This document shows, one piece after another, positions 34,959-44,046 of a stretch of 64,000 bases of DNA. How positions within the stretch are numbered: the stretch's first letter is position 1; the number at the start of each line of letters is the position of its first letter. Position numbers and translations under genes: made by a program. A model generated the notes under the pieces. It saw only the letters and a program-made list of their open reading frames with translations. It did no database searches and was not told the DNA's origin. Origin of the DNA: Halobacillus sp. Marseille-Q1614 (GTDB lineage Bacteria; Bacillota; Bacilli; Bacillales; Halobacillaceae); assembly GCF_902809865.1 (NCBI RefSeq), contig NZ_CADDWH010000001.1:3410001-3474000 (forward strand), written 5' to 3'.

Positions 34959-36878
34959 GTGAAGCAGATGGATGTTTATCATAATAGTTTCGACTCTAAA
35001 TATAGAGAACCCTTTGGGGCTGCTCCTAAAGGATCTAACGTAACACTTACTATCGACGTGCCTAACCGCCAGCATGTTTCGCGTGTTGTTCTTCATTACA
35101 TCTATGATAAAACAGATAAAGAACACACCGCAGAAATGGATGTATATAGCGAAGAGCATCATTACGATTCATTTGAAACGACGATCACTATGCCGGAACA
35201 GCCGCAGCTCGTTTGGTATTACTTTGAGATCGTCACGAAAGATAAAACTTTTTATTATGGACGGGTAAACATTGAAGAGAGCGGAGAAGGGGTGCTTTAT
35301 GAGCAGGTGCCACCTTCCTGGCAGATTACAGTCTATGATTCTAGTTATGATACTCCATCGTGGTGGAGGCATGCCACGATGTATCAGATTTTTCCTGACC
35401 GGTTTCATAGAGAAGGACCGCCCGAATTAAGCAAAGCGCCGAAAACGAGTCTCATGCACTCTCACTGGGAAAATGATCCTTACTACATTCGAGATGAAGA
35501 TGGCGGAGTTGTGCGCTGGGATTTCTTCGGGGGCACCCTTCAAGGAATCATCAGCAAGCTGGATTATATCCAATCCCTGGGCACCACAGTGATTTATTTA
35601 AACCCGATCTTCGAAGCCGAGAGCAATCACCGTTATGATACGGGGGATTACCATAAGATTGATCCTCTTCTTGGTACAAAAGAAGACTTTGAGGAGCTGA
35701 TCGATAAGGCGGCCGAACGTGGAATTGAAATTATGCTGGATGGTGTATTCAGTCATACGGGCAGCAACAGCATTTATTTTAACCAAAGGGGTGAATATGA
35801 CTCACTGGGAGCCTACCAGTCTAAAGATTCACCTTATTATCCATGGTATAAGTTTCATAAACACCCAGATGAATATGAAGCCTGGTGGGGTGTTGGAACG
35901 CTGCCAACGCTCAATAAAGAAGAGAAAAGCTATCAGAACTTTCTAGTCCATGATGAAAACAGCGTCATTAAAGCATGGCAGAATTCCGGATTAAATCATT
36001 GGCGTCTCGACGTAGCAGATGAACTGACGGATGACCTGATCCGTCAAATCTATCAGCAATTAAAGAAAAAGGACAAATCGAGCGTACTGCTCGGTGAAGT
36101 CTGGGAAGACGCTTCTAACAAATCCGCGTATGGAAAACGCCGCGATTATTTCCTCGGCGGAGTATTGGATTCCGTCATGAACTACCCGCTTCGTGATTTA
36201 ATGCTTGGTTTTGTACAGGGGGAAGTGGATGCCTTATATATCGACAGACGTTTGCAGACCCTGCAGGAACATTATCCGAAAGCTTATTTCTATGCACTGA
36301 TGAATATGCTTTCGAGCCATGATGTAGAAAGAGTTCAAACGATGCTTGACAGCTTTCTCCCTGAAGACATGGAGCAGGAGAAGCGTGAAGAAACAATTTA
36401 CGCACAGGTTAAAGCTCTTAGTCTATGGCTCTATGTTTTCCCGGGCATCCCGTCTCTCTATTATGGAGATGAAGCCGGGCTGACCGGAGGCAGTGATCCG
36501 GATAACCGCAAGCCTTATCCGTGGGGAAGAGAAAACGAGGATCTTCTTTCATGGTACAAAACGATTGGTTCCTGGCGTAAAGACCATCAGGCTCTGAGGA
36601 CGGGCAGCTGGCGTGCTCACGCTCCTCACGCAGATGTATATGCTTTTGAACGCTGGATTGATAATGAAGTTGATTATTTCGGAGAAAAAGCCCCTAATGA
36701 ACATTTGATCTATGTTTTTAATCGAAATCTTACCGATACCATTGAAATTGATATTCCTGCACGCAGAGGAAAATGGCAGCATATGGAGAATAAAAAGCGG
36801 GTGTTTCAGTCGAAAGACGACAAGATCACTCTACCCCTCAAGCCTTCTGAATCTATGCTCCTGCGTCATATGCATTAA
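34959..36878 (+). CDS. GH13 alpha-glucan hydrolase (neopullulanase/cyclomaltodextrinase type), cytoplasmic
   Basis: 639 aa from a GTG at 34959 behind GGAGG; no signal peptide. An N-terminal CBM34-like beta domain (about residues 1-130) precedes the barrel. Region I DGVFSHTG; region II RLDVADE with nucleophile Asp351; region III GEVWED with acid Glu380; region IV SSHDVERV with Asp455. These fit the GH13_20 group that degrades maltodextrins, pullulan or cyclodextrins. As last gene of the glg operon it takes the place held by the pullulanase amyX in B. subtilis and probably processes limit dextrins left by GlgP. The exact linkage preference is not visible. Confidence 0.88.
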   Translation: MKQMDVYHNSFDSKYREPFGAAPKGSNVTLTIDVPNRQHVSRVVLHYIYDKTDKEHTAEMDVYSEEHHYDSFETTITMPEQPQLVWYYFEIVTKDKTFYYGRVNIEESGEGVLYEQVPPSWQITVYDSSYDTPSWWRHATMYQIFPDRFHREGPPELSKAPKTSLMHSHWENDPYYIRDEDGGVVRWDFFGGTLQGIISKLDYIQSLGTTVIYLNPIFEAESNHRYDTGDYHKIDPLLGTKEDFEELIDKAAERGIEIMLDGVFSHTGSNSIYFNQRGEYDSLGAYQSKDSPYYPWYKFHKHPDEYEAWWGVGTLPTLNKEEKSYQNFLVHDENSVIKAWQNSGLNHWRLDVADELTDDLIRQIYQQLKKKDKSSVLLGEVWEDASNKSAYGKRRDYFLGGVLDSVMNYPLRDLMLGFVQGEVDALYIDRRLQTLQEHYPKAYFYALMNMLSSHDVERVQTMLDSFLPEDMEQEKREETIYAQVKALSLWLYVFPGIPSLYYGDEAGLTGGSDPDNRKPYPWGRENEDLLSWYKTIGSWRKDHQALRTGSWRAHAPHADVYAFERWIDNEVDYFGEKAPNEHLIYVFNRNLTDTIEIDIPARRGKWQHMENKKRVFQSKDDKITLPLKPSESMLLRHMH

Positions 36879-36879
36879 C

Positions 36880-36915
36880 AAAAAGGGTCAGCCGCTAATG
36901 GCTGACCCTTTTTAT
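36880..36915. terminator. Bidirectional terminator of the glg operon and iadA
   Basis: AAAAAGGGTCAGCC (36880-36893) pairs perfectly with GGCTGACCCTTTTT (36900-36913). It overlaps the iadA stop codon and ends both convergent transcripts. Confidence 0.92.
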
Positions 36916-38078
36916 TCAAATGTCCCTTTGACAACTATTTCTTTATGTTCGAGCATAATCTGTCCCATGGCAATAACGGCATCAATTTCCATCGTATCTT
37001 CTTCTAATAGCACAATATCAGCATCTTTTCCTTCCTCTACTTTTCCTTTATTTGAAAGACCAAGAATATCAGCAGGGTTTGAAGTGACCAGCTTTAACGC
37101 ATGAGCTGTATCTATTCCGTTCTTAACGGTATCGAGATAAGCCTCGTATAGAGAGCTTATTTTTCCAACCTTTAAGCCGATAAGCTCTCCTTTTTTATTA
37201 AAATCAGGCAGGCTTCCCTGGGCATCAGAGGTAAACGTCATCTGCTCGATGGGAACCCCTGCATCAAGCATTTCTCTTACAGCGTGGCTGCACTTTACTT
37301 CCCCTTCTTCTAAAAATTTAGGGATCGTGCTTGTCGTGAAATCTACATATCCTCCCTTTTTGGCAAATTGAATCCCAGCCTCAAAGAGTTGGCGTGTTCG
37401 GTTGATATGGGTAGGGTAAAATTGAGTGATCGGGATATCTGTCTCTTCCACAACCTGGTCAATCAACGATAAATGTGAGGAGCTGTCGCCTATATGAATG
37501 TTGACAATCCCTTTTTTGCCTGCAAGCATTCCGCCAATCCGTGCCTGGGAAGCAATCCTTGCTAATTCCTCGACACTTGGCTGGGAGGACCTGTGATCCG
37601 CAATAGCGATTTCGCCTGCACCTATGAGAAGGTCTACGAGCAGGAGGTCATCTTCTATTTTTCCTGTAAGAGTGCGTACAGGGACCTGGTAGGATCCTGT
37701 ATGAGCATAGCAGGAAATCCCTTCTTCCTGCAGCATCCTTGCCTTGGCGATGAGGTTGGTCATTGTCCGGGTAGTTCCATCTGTACCGATCACTCCAACG
37801 ACCGTGGTGACGCCGCTTTGAGTGGCATCCGTAAGTTTAAGCTCAGGTGTCCGGGTATGAAAGCCTCCTTCTCCACCGCCCCCTGCAATATGGACGTGAC
37901 CATCGATAAACCCGGGAACAAGAACCTTCCCGGTTCCATCAATAACTTGAATAGAATCACAGTGACTTATGCTGATATTATCACTGATCTTCGCTATACG
38001 CTTATCGGCAATTAGAATATCTTTAACACCGGCATATTCCGGCTGATAAACTTTAGCTTGTTTAATGAGCTTTAACAT
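36912..38078 (-). CDS. iadA: Isoaspartyl dipeptidase (beta-aspartyl peptidase)
   Basis: Amidohydrolase-superfamily binuclear zinc peptidase cleaving beta-aspartyl dipeptides that arise from damaged proteins. 388 aa. Metal ligands appear in GFIDGHVHIAGGGGEGGF, the conserved TTVVGVIGTDG block, IADHRSSQPS, NIHIGDSSSHL, and FTSDAQGSLPDF near the C-terminus. It lies 23 bases downstream of a YfcC carrier, under the sigma-54 promoter at 39.63 kb. The pair would import and hydrolyse dipeptides or related acidic compounds. Confidence 0.94.
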   Translation of the reverse strand: MLKLIKQAKVYQPEYAGVKDILIADKRIAKISDNISISHCDSIQVIDGTGKVLVPGFIDGHVHIAGGGGEGGFHTRTPELKLTDATQSGVTTVVGVIGTDGTTRTMTNLIAKARMLQEEGISCYAHTGSYQVPVRTLTGKIEDDLLLVDLLIGAGEIAIADHRSSQPSVEELARIASQARIGGMLAGKKGIVNIHIGDSSSHLSLIDQVVEETDIPITQFYPTHINRTRQLFEAGIQFAKKGGYVDFTTSTIPKFLEEGEVKCSHAVREMLDAGVPIEQMTFTSDAQGSLPDFNKKGELIGLKVGKISSLYEAYLDTVKNGIDTAHALKLVTSNPADILGLSNKGKVEEGKDADIVLLEEDTMEIDAVIAMGQIMLEHKEIVVKGTFE

Positions 38079-38101
38079 GAAAGAAACCCCCTACCTATTA
38101 G

Positions 38102-39589
38102 TTAAAAATTAATCAGGACGGCAGCTATTATAAAAAGGCTGGATAAGCCAACTAAGAGCAGCTGAAACTTAATAATAAATTTAAACCATAATCCCCAGTC
38201 AAGACGTGCCGCTCCAAGACTTCCCATAAGAGCAGCAGAGGTAGGTACTATGATATTTGTTAACCCGTCACCCAGCTGAAAGGCAAGGACGGCGACCTGT
38301 CGTGTGACACCTGCAATATCAGCAAGCGGGGCCATCAGCGGCATCGTTAAGGCAGCCTGGCCTGAACCAGAAACGACAAAGAAATTGAAGATCGATTGAA
38401 AGATGTACATAAACCAGGCAGACAGCACTTCTGGCATTCCGTTGAACACCTGTCCGGCTGAATAGAGAATAGTATTTAGTACTGAAGCAGAAGCTGGATC
38501 ATCGCCGCCAAGAATAATAATAATTCCCTTGGCCATCCCAACAACCAGGGCAGCGGGAAGCAAGTCTTTTGCTCCTTGGGCAAATCCTTCAGCAATATCA
38601 TTTACTCTCATGTTATTTAGCTTAAAAATAACCCCAATAACCCCGGCGACAAGACCTATCGTGAAAAATTGGCTCGCAATTTCCGGAATATAGTAGGCGT
38701 TTTGAATAACCCCCCAAATAATCCAGACTATCCCGGCTGCGACGGTCAGGATGACAAGCAGGTGTCCTTTTTTAAAGTTGACGTCTAAATCTTTATGTTC
38801 AAAATCCTTTCGGAAGTATTCATCTGAGGCATAAGCGAGAGATCTTGCTGGGTTTTTTTTAACCTTATTTGCATATCTCCACGTGTACAACGTTCCGATG
38901 ACTGTAAAAACAAGCCACATTATGATACGAAATGGGGAACCGGATAGGACAGGAACATCCGAAACTCCTTGGGCAATAGCAACACCGAATGGATTCATCC
39001 ATGAAGTGGCAAATCCGATCTGTGTAGCCACATATGTGATCATTACTCCGGTTATTGCATCATAGCCGAGTGCAACAACTAAAGGAACAAGTATCATCGC
39101 AAAAGCAATCGCTTCTTCACCCATTCCAAATACAGCTCCACCGAGTGAAAATAAAAAGAACAGGATGGGAATAATTAGAGCTTCCTTTCCTTTTGTCTTA
39201 TCAATTACAGAAAGGATGCCTTCTTCAATGGCTCGTGTTCTCATAATAATGCCGAAAGCACCACCGATAATTATAATGAAGGCTACTACACCGACAGCAG
39301 ACCCCCATTTATCCCCGCTGACGAGTCCTTCAAAAACATAGTTGAGGAGCCCCGCTCCTCCTCCACCTTCAAATAAGGAGGTTTCAGTCCCTTCTCCACC
39401 TTCTGTCGAAAAGCTTTCTGGGATAAGCACTGTTCTCGTTTCCTCCGTACCCGAATTGTTATAGGTCATTTCTTCAGTTTCAAAACTTCCTGCAGGAACA
39501 AGATAGGTAAGGATAGCTGCGAATAGTACGACGAAGAATATAATGACGTACGTGTGCGGCATTTCCCAAGCTTTTTTTCGTTTTTGCAT
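38102..39589 (-). CDS. YfcC family carrier, sigma-54-dependent, 495 aa
   Basis: Polytopic carrier, about 12 hydrophobic segments, related to the protein at 8522 (shared WEMPHTYVI/WEMPDTYVI start, VVSGSGQAALTMPLMAP, and VAVLAFQLGDG). The frame is open to 39667, but the -24/-12 promoter at 39629-39645 lies inside that extension and GGGGGGG precedes the ATG at 39587-39589, so MQKRKKAWEMP is the true start. Genetic linkage with iadA suggests uptake of (iso)aspartyl peptides or their amino acids; this is inference. Confidence 0.88.
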   Translation of the reverse strand: MQKRKKAWEMPHTYVIIFFVVLFAAILTYLVPAGSFETEEMTYNNSGTEETRTVLIPESFSTEGGEGTETSLFEGGGGAGLLNYVFEGLVSGDKWGSAVGVVAFIIIIGGAFGIIMRTRAIEEGILSVIDKTKGKEALIIPILFFLFSLGGAVFGMGEEAIAFAMILVPLVVALGYDAITGVMITYVATQIGFATSWMNPFGVAIAQGVSDVPVLSGSPFRIIMWLVFTVIGTLYTWRYANKVKKNPARSLAYASDEYFRKDFEHKDLDVNFKKGHLLVILTVAAGIVWIIWGVIQNAYYIPEIASQFFTIGLVAGVIGVIFKLNNMRVNDIAEGFAQGAKDLLPAALVVGMAKGIIIILGGDDPASASVLNTILYSAGQVFNGMPEVLSAWFMYIFQSIFNFFVVSGSGQAALTMPLMAPLADIAGVTRQVAVLAFQLGDGLTNIIVPTSAALMGSLGAARLDWGLWFKFIIKFQLLLVGLSSLFIIAAVLINF

Positions 39590-39628
39590 TTTGGTTCCCC
39601 CCCAATATTTTTCATTCATCGTTATAGA

Positions 39629-39645
39629 TGCAAAATTTGTGCCAA
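39629..39645 (-). promoter_or_regulatory. Sigma-54 (-24/-12) promoter of the yfcC-iadA operon
   Basis: On the minus strand: TTGGCAC (39645-39639), AAATT, TTGCA (39633-39629). TGGCAC-N5-TTGCA matches the TGGCACG-N4-TTGCW consensus except for A in place of the G after TGGCAC. The GC of -12 is about 42 bases from the ATG. The divergent activator and the sigL gene nearby make this a very strong call. Confidence 0.93.
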
Positions 39646-39667
39646 CTTTATTTTCTGAATATTTCAA

Positions 39668-39716
39668 GTGTTAATGGGCTTATTGTGTTAATCTGGTTGT
39701 AAAGGGTTCTTATTGT
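39668..39716. promoter_or_regulatory. Candidate enhancer (UAS) repeats for the sigma-54 activator
   Basis: GTGTTAAT occurs at 39668-39675 and 39685-39692, and CTTATTGT at 39679-39686 and 39709-39716 (30 bases apart, about three helical turns). They lie just upstream of the -24/-12 promoter between the divergent genes, where the enhancer-binding protein should bind. Inferred. Confidence 0.45.
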
Positions 39717-39736
39717 TAGGGCCAAAAAGGATGAAG

Positions 39737-41761
39737 ATGGTTATGAACAATCACTTAACACTAATTACAGGTACTCCAGAAACAAAAGCGGCTCTTCATC
39801 GTCAGCTTGAGAATATAATGGGTGAAATCATTGAAATAACAAGTTACGCAGCAGATGAATTTTTACCGGATGTCATTCATGAAGATTTGATCGTTTACTC
39901 TTCAGAGTTGATCGAAAGAGAAGCTGGTCATATTGCAGGAGAGAGCTGTACGACACTCACAGCACAGCGGGCTATAAACTACCAGCATATTGACGCCCTG
40001 TTTCACCTTCCTGAAGGCAGTAAAGTGCTATGTGTAAATGATACCCGGCAGATGACCGAGCAGACGATTGATACATTAGAAAAAATCGGATTGAACCATA
40101 TTTCTTATCTTCCGTATTATCCAGGCCTGAAAAAAGGGTGGGAAGGCATAAAGGTGGCGGTGACCCCGGGAGAGGTTCCTATTATTCCAAGGGGAATCGA
40201 GCGTGTGGTGGATATCGGGGTCCGATTGATCGATATTACTACTTTAATTGATATTTTGGATCACTTTCAATTGAAGGAACAGCTGGGAGGCCTAATATCG
40301 AGCCGCTATACGGGTAAAATTATTGACCTGAGTAAAAAGGTTGTCCAAATGAACCGTAAAACCGAGACTTTAAATGAGCATCTGAAACAAGTTGTTGATG
40401 GAGTAAACGATGGCATCATGGCTGTAGACCATAACGGGAAAATCACTGTGTTTAATCCATTCATGGAGGAGTACACAGGTATATCATCTGAACAGGCGGC
40501 AGGGAAGAGCCTTTCTCAGCTTTTTAAGCAGCATGATCTCTTGCAATTCCTATCACAGCCCCAGCAAGAAGGAAGGTTTTTTACGATCAACACTTACAAT
40601 GTGATGGTATATCGCTATCAATGGGAAGATACAAACAGTGTAATTTTTATTTTTAAGAATACAGATGAAACGATTTCAATGGAAAAAGCCGCTCGAAAGC
40701 AGCTGACAAAGACAGGCTATATTGCAAAATATCATTTTTCGGATATTATCGGGAAGAGCCCGTCGATTGAACAAACGAAATCCATAGCTAAGAAGCTGGC
40801 CCAATCAGATCTTCCTGTACTGATTCAAGGAGAGAGCGGTACAGGGAAAGAATTGTTTGCCAGCGCCATTCATAATCATTCTGAAAATAAGCTGGAGCCT
40901 TTTCTAGCTGTGAATTTCAGTGCTCTGCCAGAAGACCTGCTTGAAAGTGAGCTCTTTGGTTATGAAGAGGGAGCATTTACAGGTGCAAAAAAAGGCGGGA
41001 AGAAGGGATTGTTTGAGCAGGCGGACGGAGGCACTATTTTTCTTGATGAAATCGGCGATATTAGCTTAAAGCTGCAAGCTCGCCTTCTTAGGGTCATTCA
41101 GGAAAAAGAAGTAAGGAAAATCGGCGGCAATAAAAATATTCCTATTCACGTGCGTGTCATCGCAGCAACAAATAAAAATCTCTTAGAATTAATTGAAGCA
41201 GGAGAGTTCCGGGAAGATCTATACCACCGGCTTAAGGTATTATACCTTCAAGTTCCCTCGCTTAGAAAAAGGAAAGACGATATTCCAGTTCTTGTAAGTC
41301 AATTTCTCATCGAAAATGGAAAACGGGAAAAACAAATTAGTCCGCCCTTAATGGATCGATTAAAGTCTTATAACTGGTACGGAAATGTTAGAGAGCTCCA
41401 AAATACGATATCGTATTTAATAACCGTTTCAGAAGGGGGGAAAATTACAAGTGAGGATCTGCCACAATCCGAATTTTTCCAGAAGGGTGAGAGAAAAGGT
41501 AAACAGCAGGGGAAGCTTGATCAGAGAAAGCATGAAATCGTCTTATCCATTTTACTTGAGCTTAATAACTCATATAAAAGCGCCAGCAGGAAGAAGATAA
41601 GCGAACACAGTAATTTCCTGGGAAACCCCCTCTCAGAACAGCAAGTACGAAAAATAGTAAAGGAACTTGAGGAACTGGGGTATGCAAGGGTTAAAAGGGG
41701 GAGAGCCGGCACGGAAATTACATCGGCAGGCCAAAGCTATTTAAACGAACTTCTGCTCTAA
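39737..41761 (+). CDS. Sigma-54 enhancer-binding activator (PrpR_N-PAS-AAA+) with a non-Fis C-terminus
   Basis: About 674 aa; start uncertain among ATGs at 39731, 39737 and 39743 behind AAAAAGG. The N-terminal sensor is PrpR_N-like (residues about 1-190, with the IPRGIERVVDIG block), followed by a PAS domain (GVNDGIMAVDHNGKITVFNP). The AAA+ domain shows Walker A GESGTGKE, the sigma-54 contact loop GAFTGA at residues 412-417 and DEIGDI. After NWYGNVRELQN the expected Fis helix-turn-helix is missing. Instead there is a winged-helix-like tail (ISEHSNF, EQQVRKIVKELEELGYARVK, GTEITSAGQSYL). It presumably activates the divergent yfcC-iadA operon. Confidence 0.92.
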   Translation: MVMNNHLTLITGTPETKAALHRQLENIMGEIIEITSYAADEFLPDVIHEDLIVYSSELIEREAGHIAGESCTTLTAQRAINYQHIDALFHLPEGSKVLCVNDTRQMTEQTIDTLEKIGLNHISYLPYYPGLKKGWEGIKVAVTPGEVPIIPRGIERVVDIGVRLIDITTLIDILDHFQLKEQLGGLISSRYTGKIIDLSKKVVQMNRKTETLNEHLKQVVDGVNDGIMAVDHNGKITVFNPFMEEYTGISSEQAAGKSLSQLFKQHDLLQFLSQPQQEGRFFTINTYNVMVYRYQWEDTNSVIFIFKNTDETISMEKAARKQLTKTGYIAKYHFSDIIGKSPSIEQTKSIAKKLAQSDLPVLIQGESGTGKELFASAIHNHSENKLEPFLAVNFSALPEDLLESELFGYEEGAFTGAKKGGKKGLFEQADGGTIFLDEIGDISLKLQARLLRVIQEKEVRKIGGNKNIPIHVRVIAATNKNLLELIEAGEFREDLYHRLKVLYLQVPSLRKRKDDIPVLVSQFLIENGKREKQISPPLMDRLKSYNWYGNVRELQNTISYLITVSEGGKITSEDLPQSEFFQKGERKGKQQGKLDQRKHEIVLSILLELNNSYKSASRKKISEHSNFLGNPLSEQQVRKIVKELEELGYARVKRGRAGTEITSAGQSYLNELLL

Positions 41762-41829
41762 GCTGAGCTTGAAAATCAGCGTAAAATCAAGGAAAATAAA
41801 CGTAACGACAAAATGAAAAGAGGGGCAGC

Positions 41830-43092
41830 ATGAAGCTCGAGTTAAGCCATAATCAGTCGACCCGTTTGAAAATGACGAAGGAGCTGCGCCAGGCCATATC
41901 CTTATTACAATATTCTTCTAAGGATATGGTGGAATTTATAAGAGAGCAGGCTTTAGAAAATCCGCTGCTTGAAGTAGAAGAAAGGCAGCCCTCCTCTTAT
42001 ATGGCAAAAGCGGGGGATGTGGAAGACTTCCCTGATCAGGATAAAGACTGGCGCCAGAAGTTAATGGAACAGGTTCAATTTTTAGAACGGCCCTCAGAGG
42101 AGAAAAGAGTTATTCTTTTGTTGATTGAAACGCTCGATGAGCATGGTTTTCTTCCTTACTCTCTTCATAAACTTGCTGAACTTTTTCAGCTTTCCGAAGA
42201 ACTGGTGCGTCAAGGGGTGGAACAGCTCAAACAGCTGGATCCGGGAGGTTTAGGCTGCAGAGGTTTCTCGGATTACTTACTTTTTCAAATTGAGGATTCA
42301 CATCCTTTAGCTCCAGTCATGCAAAAGCTGATCACTGATCACCTTGAAGATGTAGCTGAGGGGAAGTACAAATACTTAGCTCTGCAGCTGGAAGTAGAAG
42401 AAACAGTGATAGAAGAGGCGGTCCAGTCTATCCAGGATCTTCAGCCGCGCCCTCTGCTTACCTCTTCTGCACGGCCGGAATACATCATTCCTGATTTTTA
42501 TTTAATTAAATCAGGCGGCTGTTATGAGGTTCACATCAATGATGGAATCATGCCGAGGGTGCGTTTGAATTCGTTGTACAGCGAATATAAGGATCTCGGT
42601 GAAGATTTTATAAAAGAAGCTTATAATCAGGCTTCCTGGCTTCTGAGAAGCATAGACAGACGGCAGACGACGATGAGAACAGTCGCTCAAAGCATAGTGG
42701 ATAAGCAGACCGGTTTCTTTGATAGAGCCGAAGAGCCATTTAAACCGCTGACGCTTCGATTAATCGCTGAGGAGCTCGGCATCCATGAATCAACAGTCAG
42801 CCGCACCATTGCTTCTAAATATATCGAAACAGATACAGGTCCTATACCGTTGACGATGTTTTTTACATCCAGTCTATCTAACTCGCAAGGTGAGGATGTA
42901 TCCTCTTCGCACGTTAAGGACTTGATCCTTCAATATATTAAAGAAGAGGACAAGCGAAGGCCGTTATCAGACCAGAAAATTAAAGAACGACTGCAACAGG
43001 AGCACCATATTCAGGTGTCCCGCCGAACGATCGCTAAATACAGGGAAGGCCTTCATATTCTTTCTTCTGTAAAAAGAAAGCACCAGGCTTGA
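41830..43092 (+). CDS. sigL: RNA polymerase sigma-54 factor
   Basis: Sigma-54 (RpoN/SigL), 420 aa. N-terminal activator-interacting region I starts LELSHNQSTRLKMTKELRQA; an acidic middle region follows; the core-binding domain is in the centre. The C-terminal DNA-binding part has the helix-turn-helix LGIHESTVSRTIASKYIET and the RpoN box RRTIAKYREG. It is recruited to -24/-12 promoters and needs an AAA+ activator such as the one encoded just upstream. ATG behind AGAGGGG; the gene is 68 bases after the activator gene. Confidence 0.96.
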   Translation: MKLELSHNQSTRLKMTKELRQAISLLQYSSKDMVEFIREQALENPLLEVEERQPSSYMAKAGDVEDFPDQDKDWRQKLMEQVQFLERPSEEKRVILLLIETLDEHGFLPYSLHKLAELFQLSEELVRQGVEQLKQLDPGGLGCRGFSDYLLFQIEDSHPLAPVMQKLITDHLEDVAEGKYKYLALQLEVEETVIEEAVQSIQDLQPRPLLTSSARPEYIIPDFYLIKSGGCYEVHINDGIMPRVRLNSLYSEYKDLGEDFIKEAYNQASWLLRSIDRRQTTMRTVAQSIVDKQTGFFDRAEEPFKPLTLRLIAEELGIHESTVSRTIASKYIETDTGPIPLTMFFTSSLSNSQGEDVSSSHVKDLILQYIKEEDKRRPLSDQKIKERLQQEHHIQVSRRTIAKYREGLHILSSVKRKHQA

Positions 43093-43125
43093 AACAACAA
43101 TGACAAATAAAGGAGATTATCAAAT

Positions 43126-44025
43126 ATGAATTCATATATACAAGAACAAATTCGCACGTATCAGGAAAAAAATAAGCAAACAGGACGTCTTTTAATTAAA
43201 TGTCCTGACCAGCCTGGGATCGTCTCTGCTGTCACACAGTTTTTGCATAAGCATGAGGCCAATATTATCGAGTCCAACCAGTATACGACAGATCCGCATA
43301 ACGGACTGTTCTTTATGAGGATAGAATTTGATTCGCCGCGCCTCCCTGAAGAAGAAGGTGTCCTGCGCGAGAAGTTCGGAGAGATCGGTGATCAGTTTAA
43401 TATGACGTGGACGTTAAAAGGAGCTTACGATATTAAGAAAACCGCAATTTTTGCTTCAAAAGAGCTTCACTGTCTGCGCGAACTTCTTCTTGAGTGGCAG
43501 AGCGGTGATTTAATTGCCGACATTAGAATGGTCGTCAGTAACCACGAAGATGCGAAAGAGCTGGTAGAATCATTTAACCTGCCGTTTTATCACATTCCGG
43601 CGAATAAACATATTCGCAAGCAGGTAGAAGAGCAGCAGCTCCAGCTTTTAAAGGAGCATGATATTGATGTGATTGTGCTGGCCCGCTACATGCAGATTCT
43701 AACACCTGATTTCGTAGCGGCCCACCCGTTTAGGATTATTAACATCCACCATTCGTTCCTTCCTGCATTTATCGGGGCAAACCCTCACAAGCGTGCCCAT
43801 GAAAGAGGAGTGAAGCTGATTGGAGCCACGTCTCATTACGTAACAAATGACTTGGATGAAGGACCGATTATTGAACAGGACATTATGCGCGTTGATCACC
43901 GTGACAGCGTAGACGACCTGAAGAAAATGGGACGTTCGGTTGAGCGTAGTGTACTTGCACGTGGAGTGAAATGGCACTTAGAGGACCGCCTGATCGTTCA
44001 CGAAAATAAAACCATTGTTTTTTAA
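43126..44025 (+). CDS. purU: Formyltetrahydrofolate deformylase
   Basis: Hydrolyses 10-formyl-THF to formate and THF, balancing one-carbon pools and supplying formate to PurT. 299 aa: N-terminal ACT domain (LLIKCPDQPGIVSAVTQFL), then the formyltransferase fold with VLARYMQILTP, NIHHSFLPAFIGANPH (catalytic Asn/His) and GATSHYVTNDLDEGPII. It lies 33 bases after sigL, possibly cotranscribed. Confidence 0.95.
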   Translation: MNSYIQEQIRTYQEKNKQTGRLLIKCPDQPGIVSAVTQFLHKHEANIIESNQYTTDPHNGLFFMRIEFDSPRLPEEEGVLREKFGEIGDQFNMTWTLKGAYDIKKTAIFASKELHCLRELLLEWQSGDLIADIRMVVSNHEDAKELVESFNLPFYHIPANKHIRKQVEEQQLQLLKEHDIDVIVLARYMQILTPDFVAAHPFRIINIHHSFLPAFIGANPHKRAHERGVKLIGATSHYVTNDLDEGPIIEQDIMRVDHRDSVDDLKKMGRSVERSVLARGVKWHLEDRLIVHENKTIVF

Positions 44026-44046
44026 ATAGACAGCGGGGTGCTCTAG

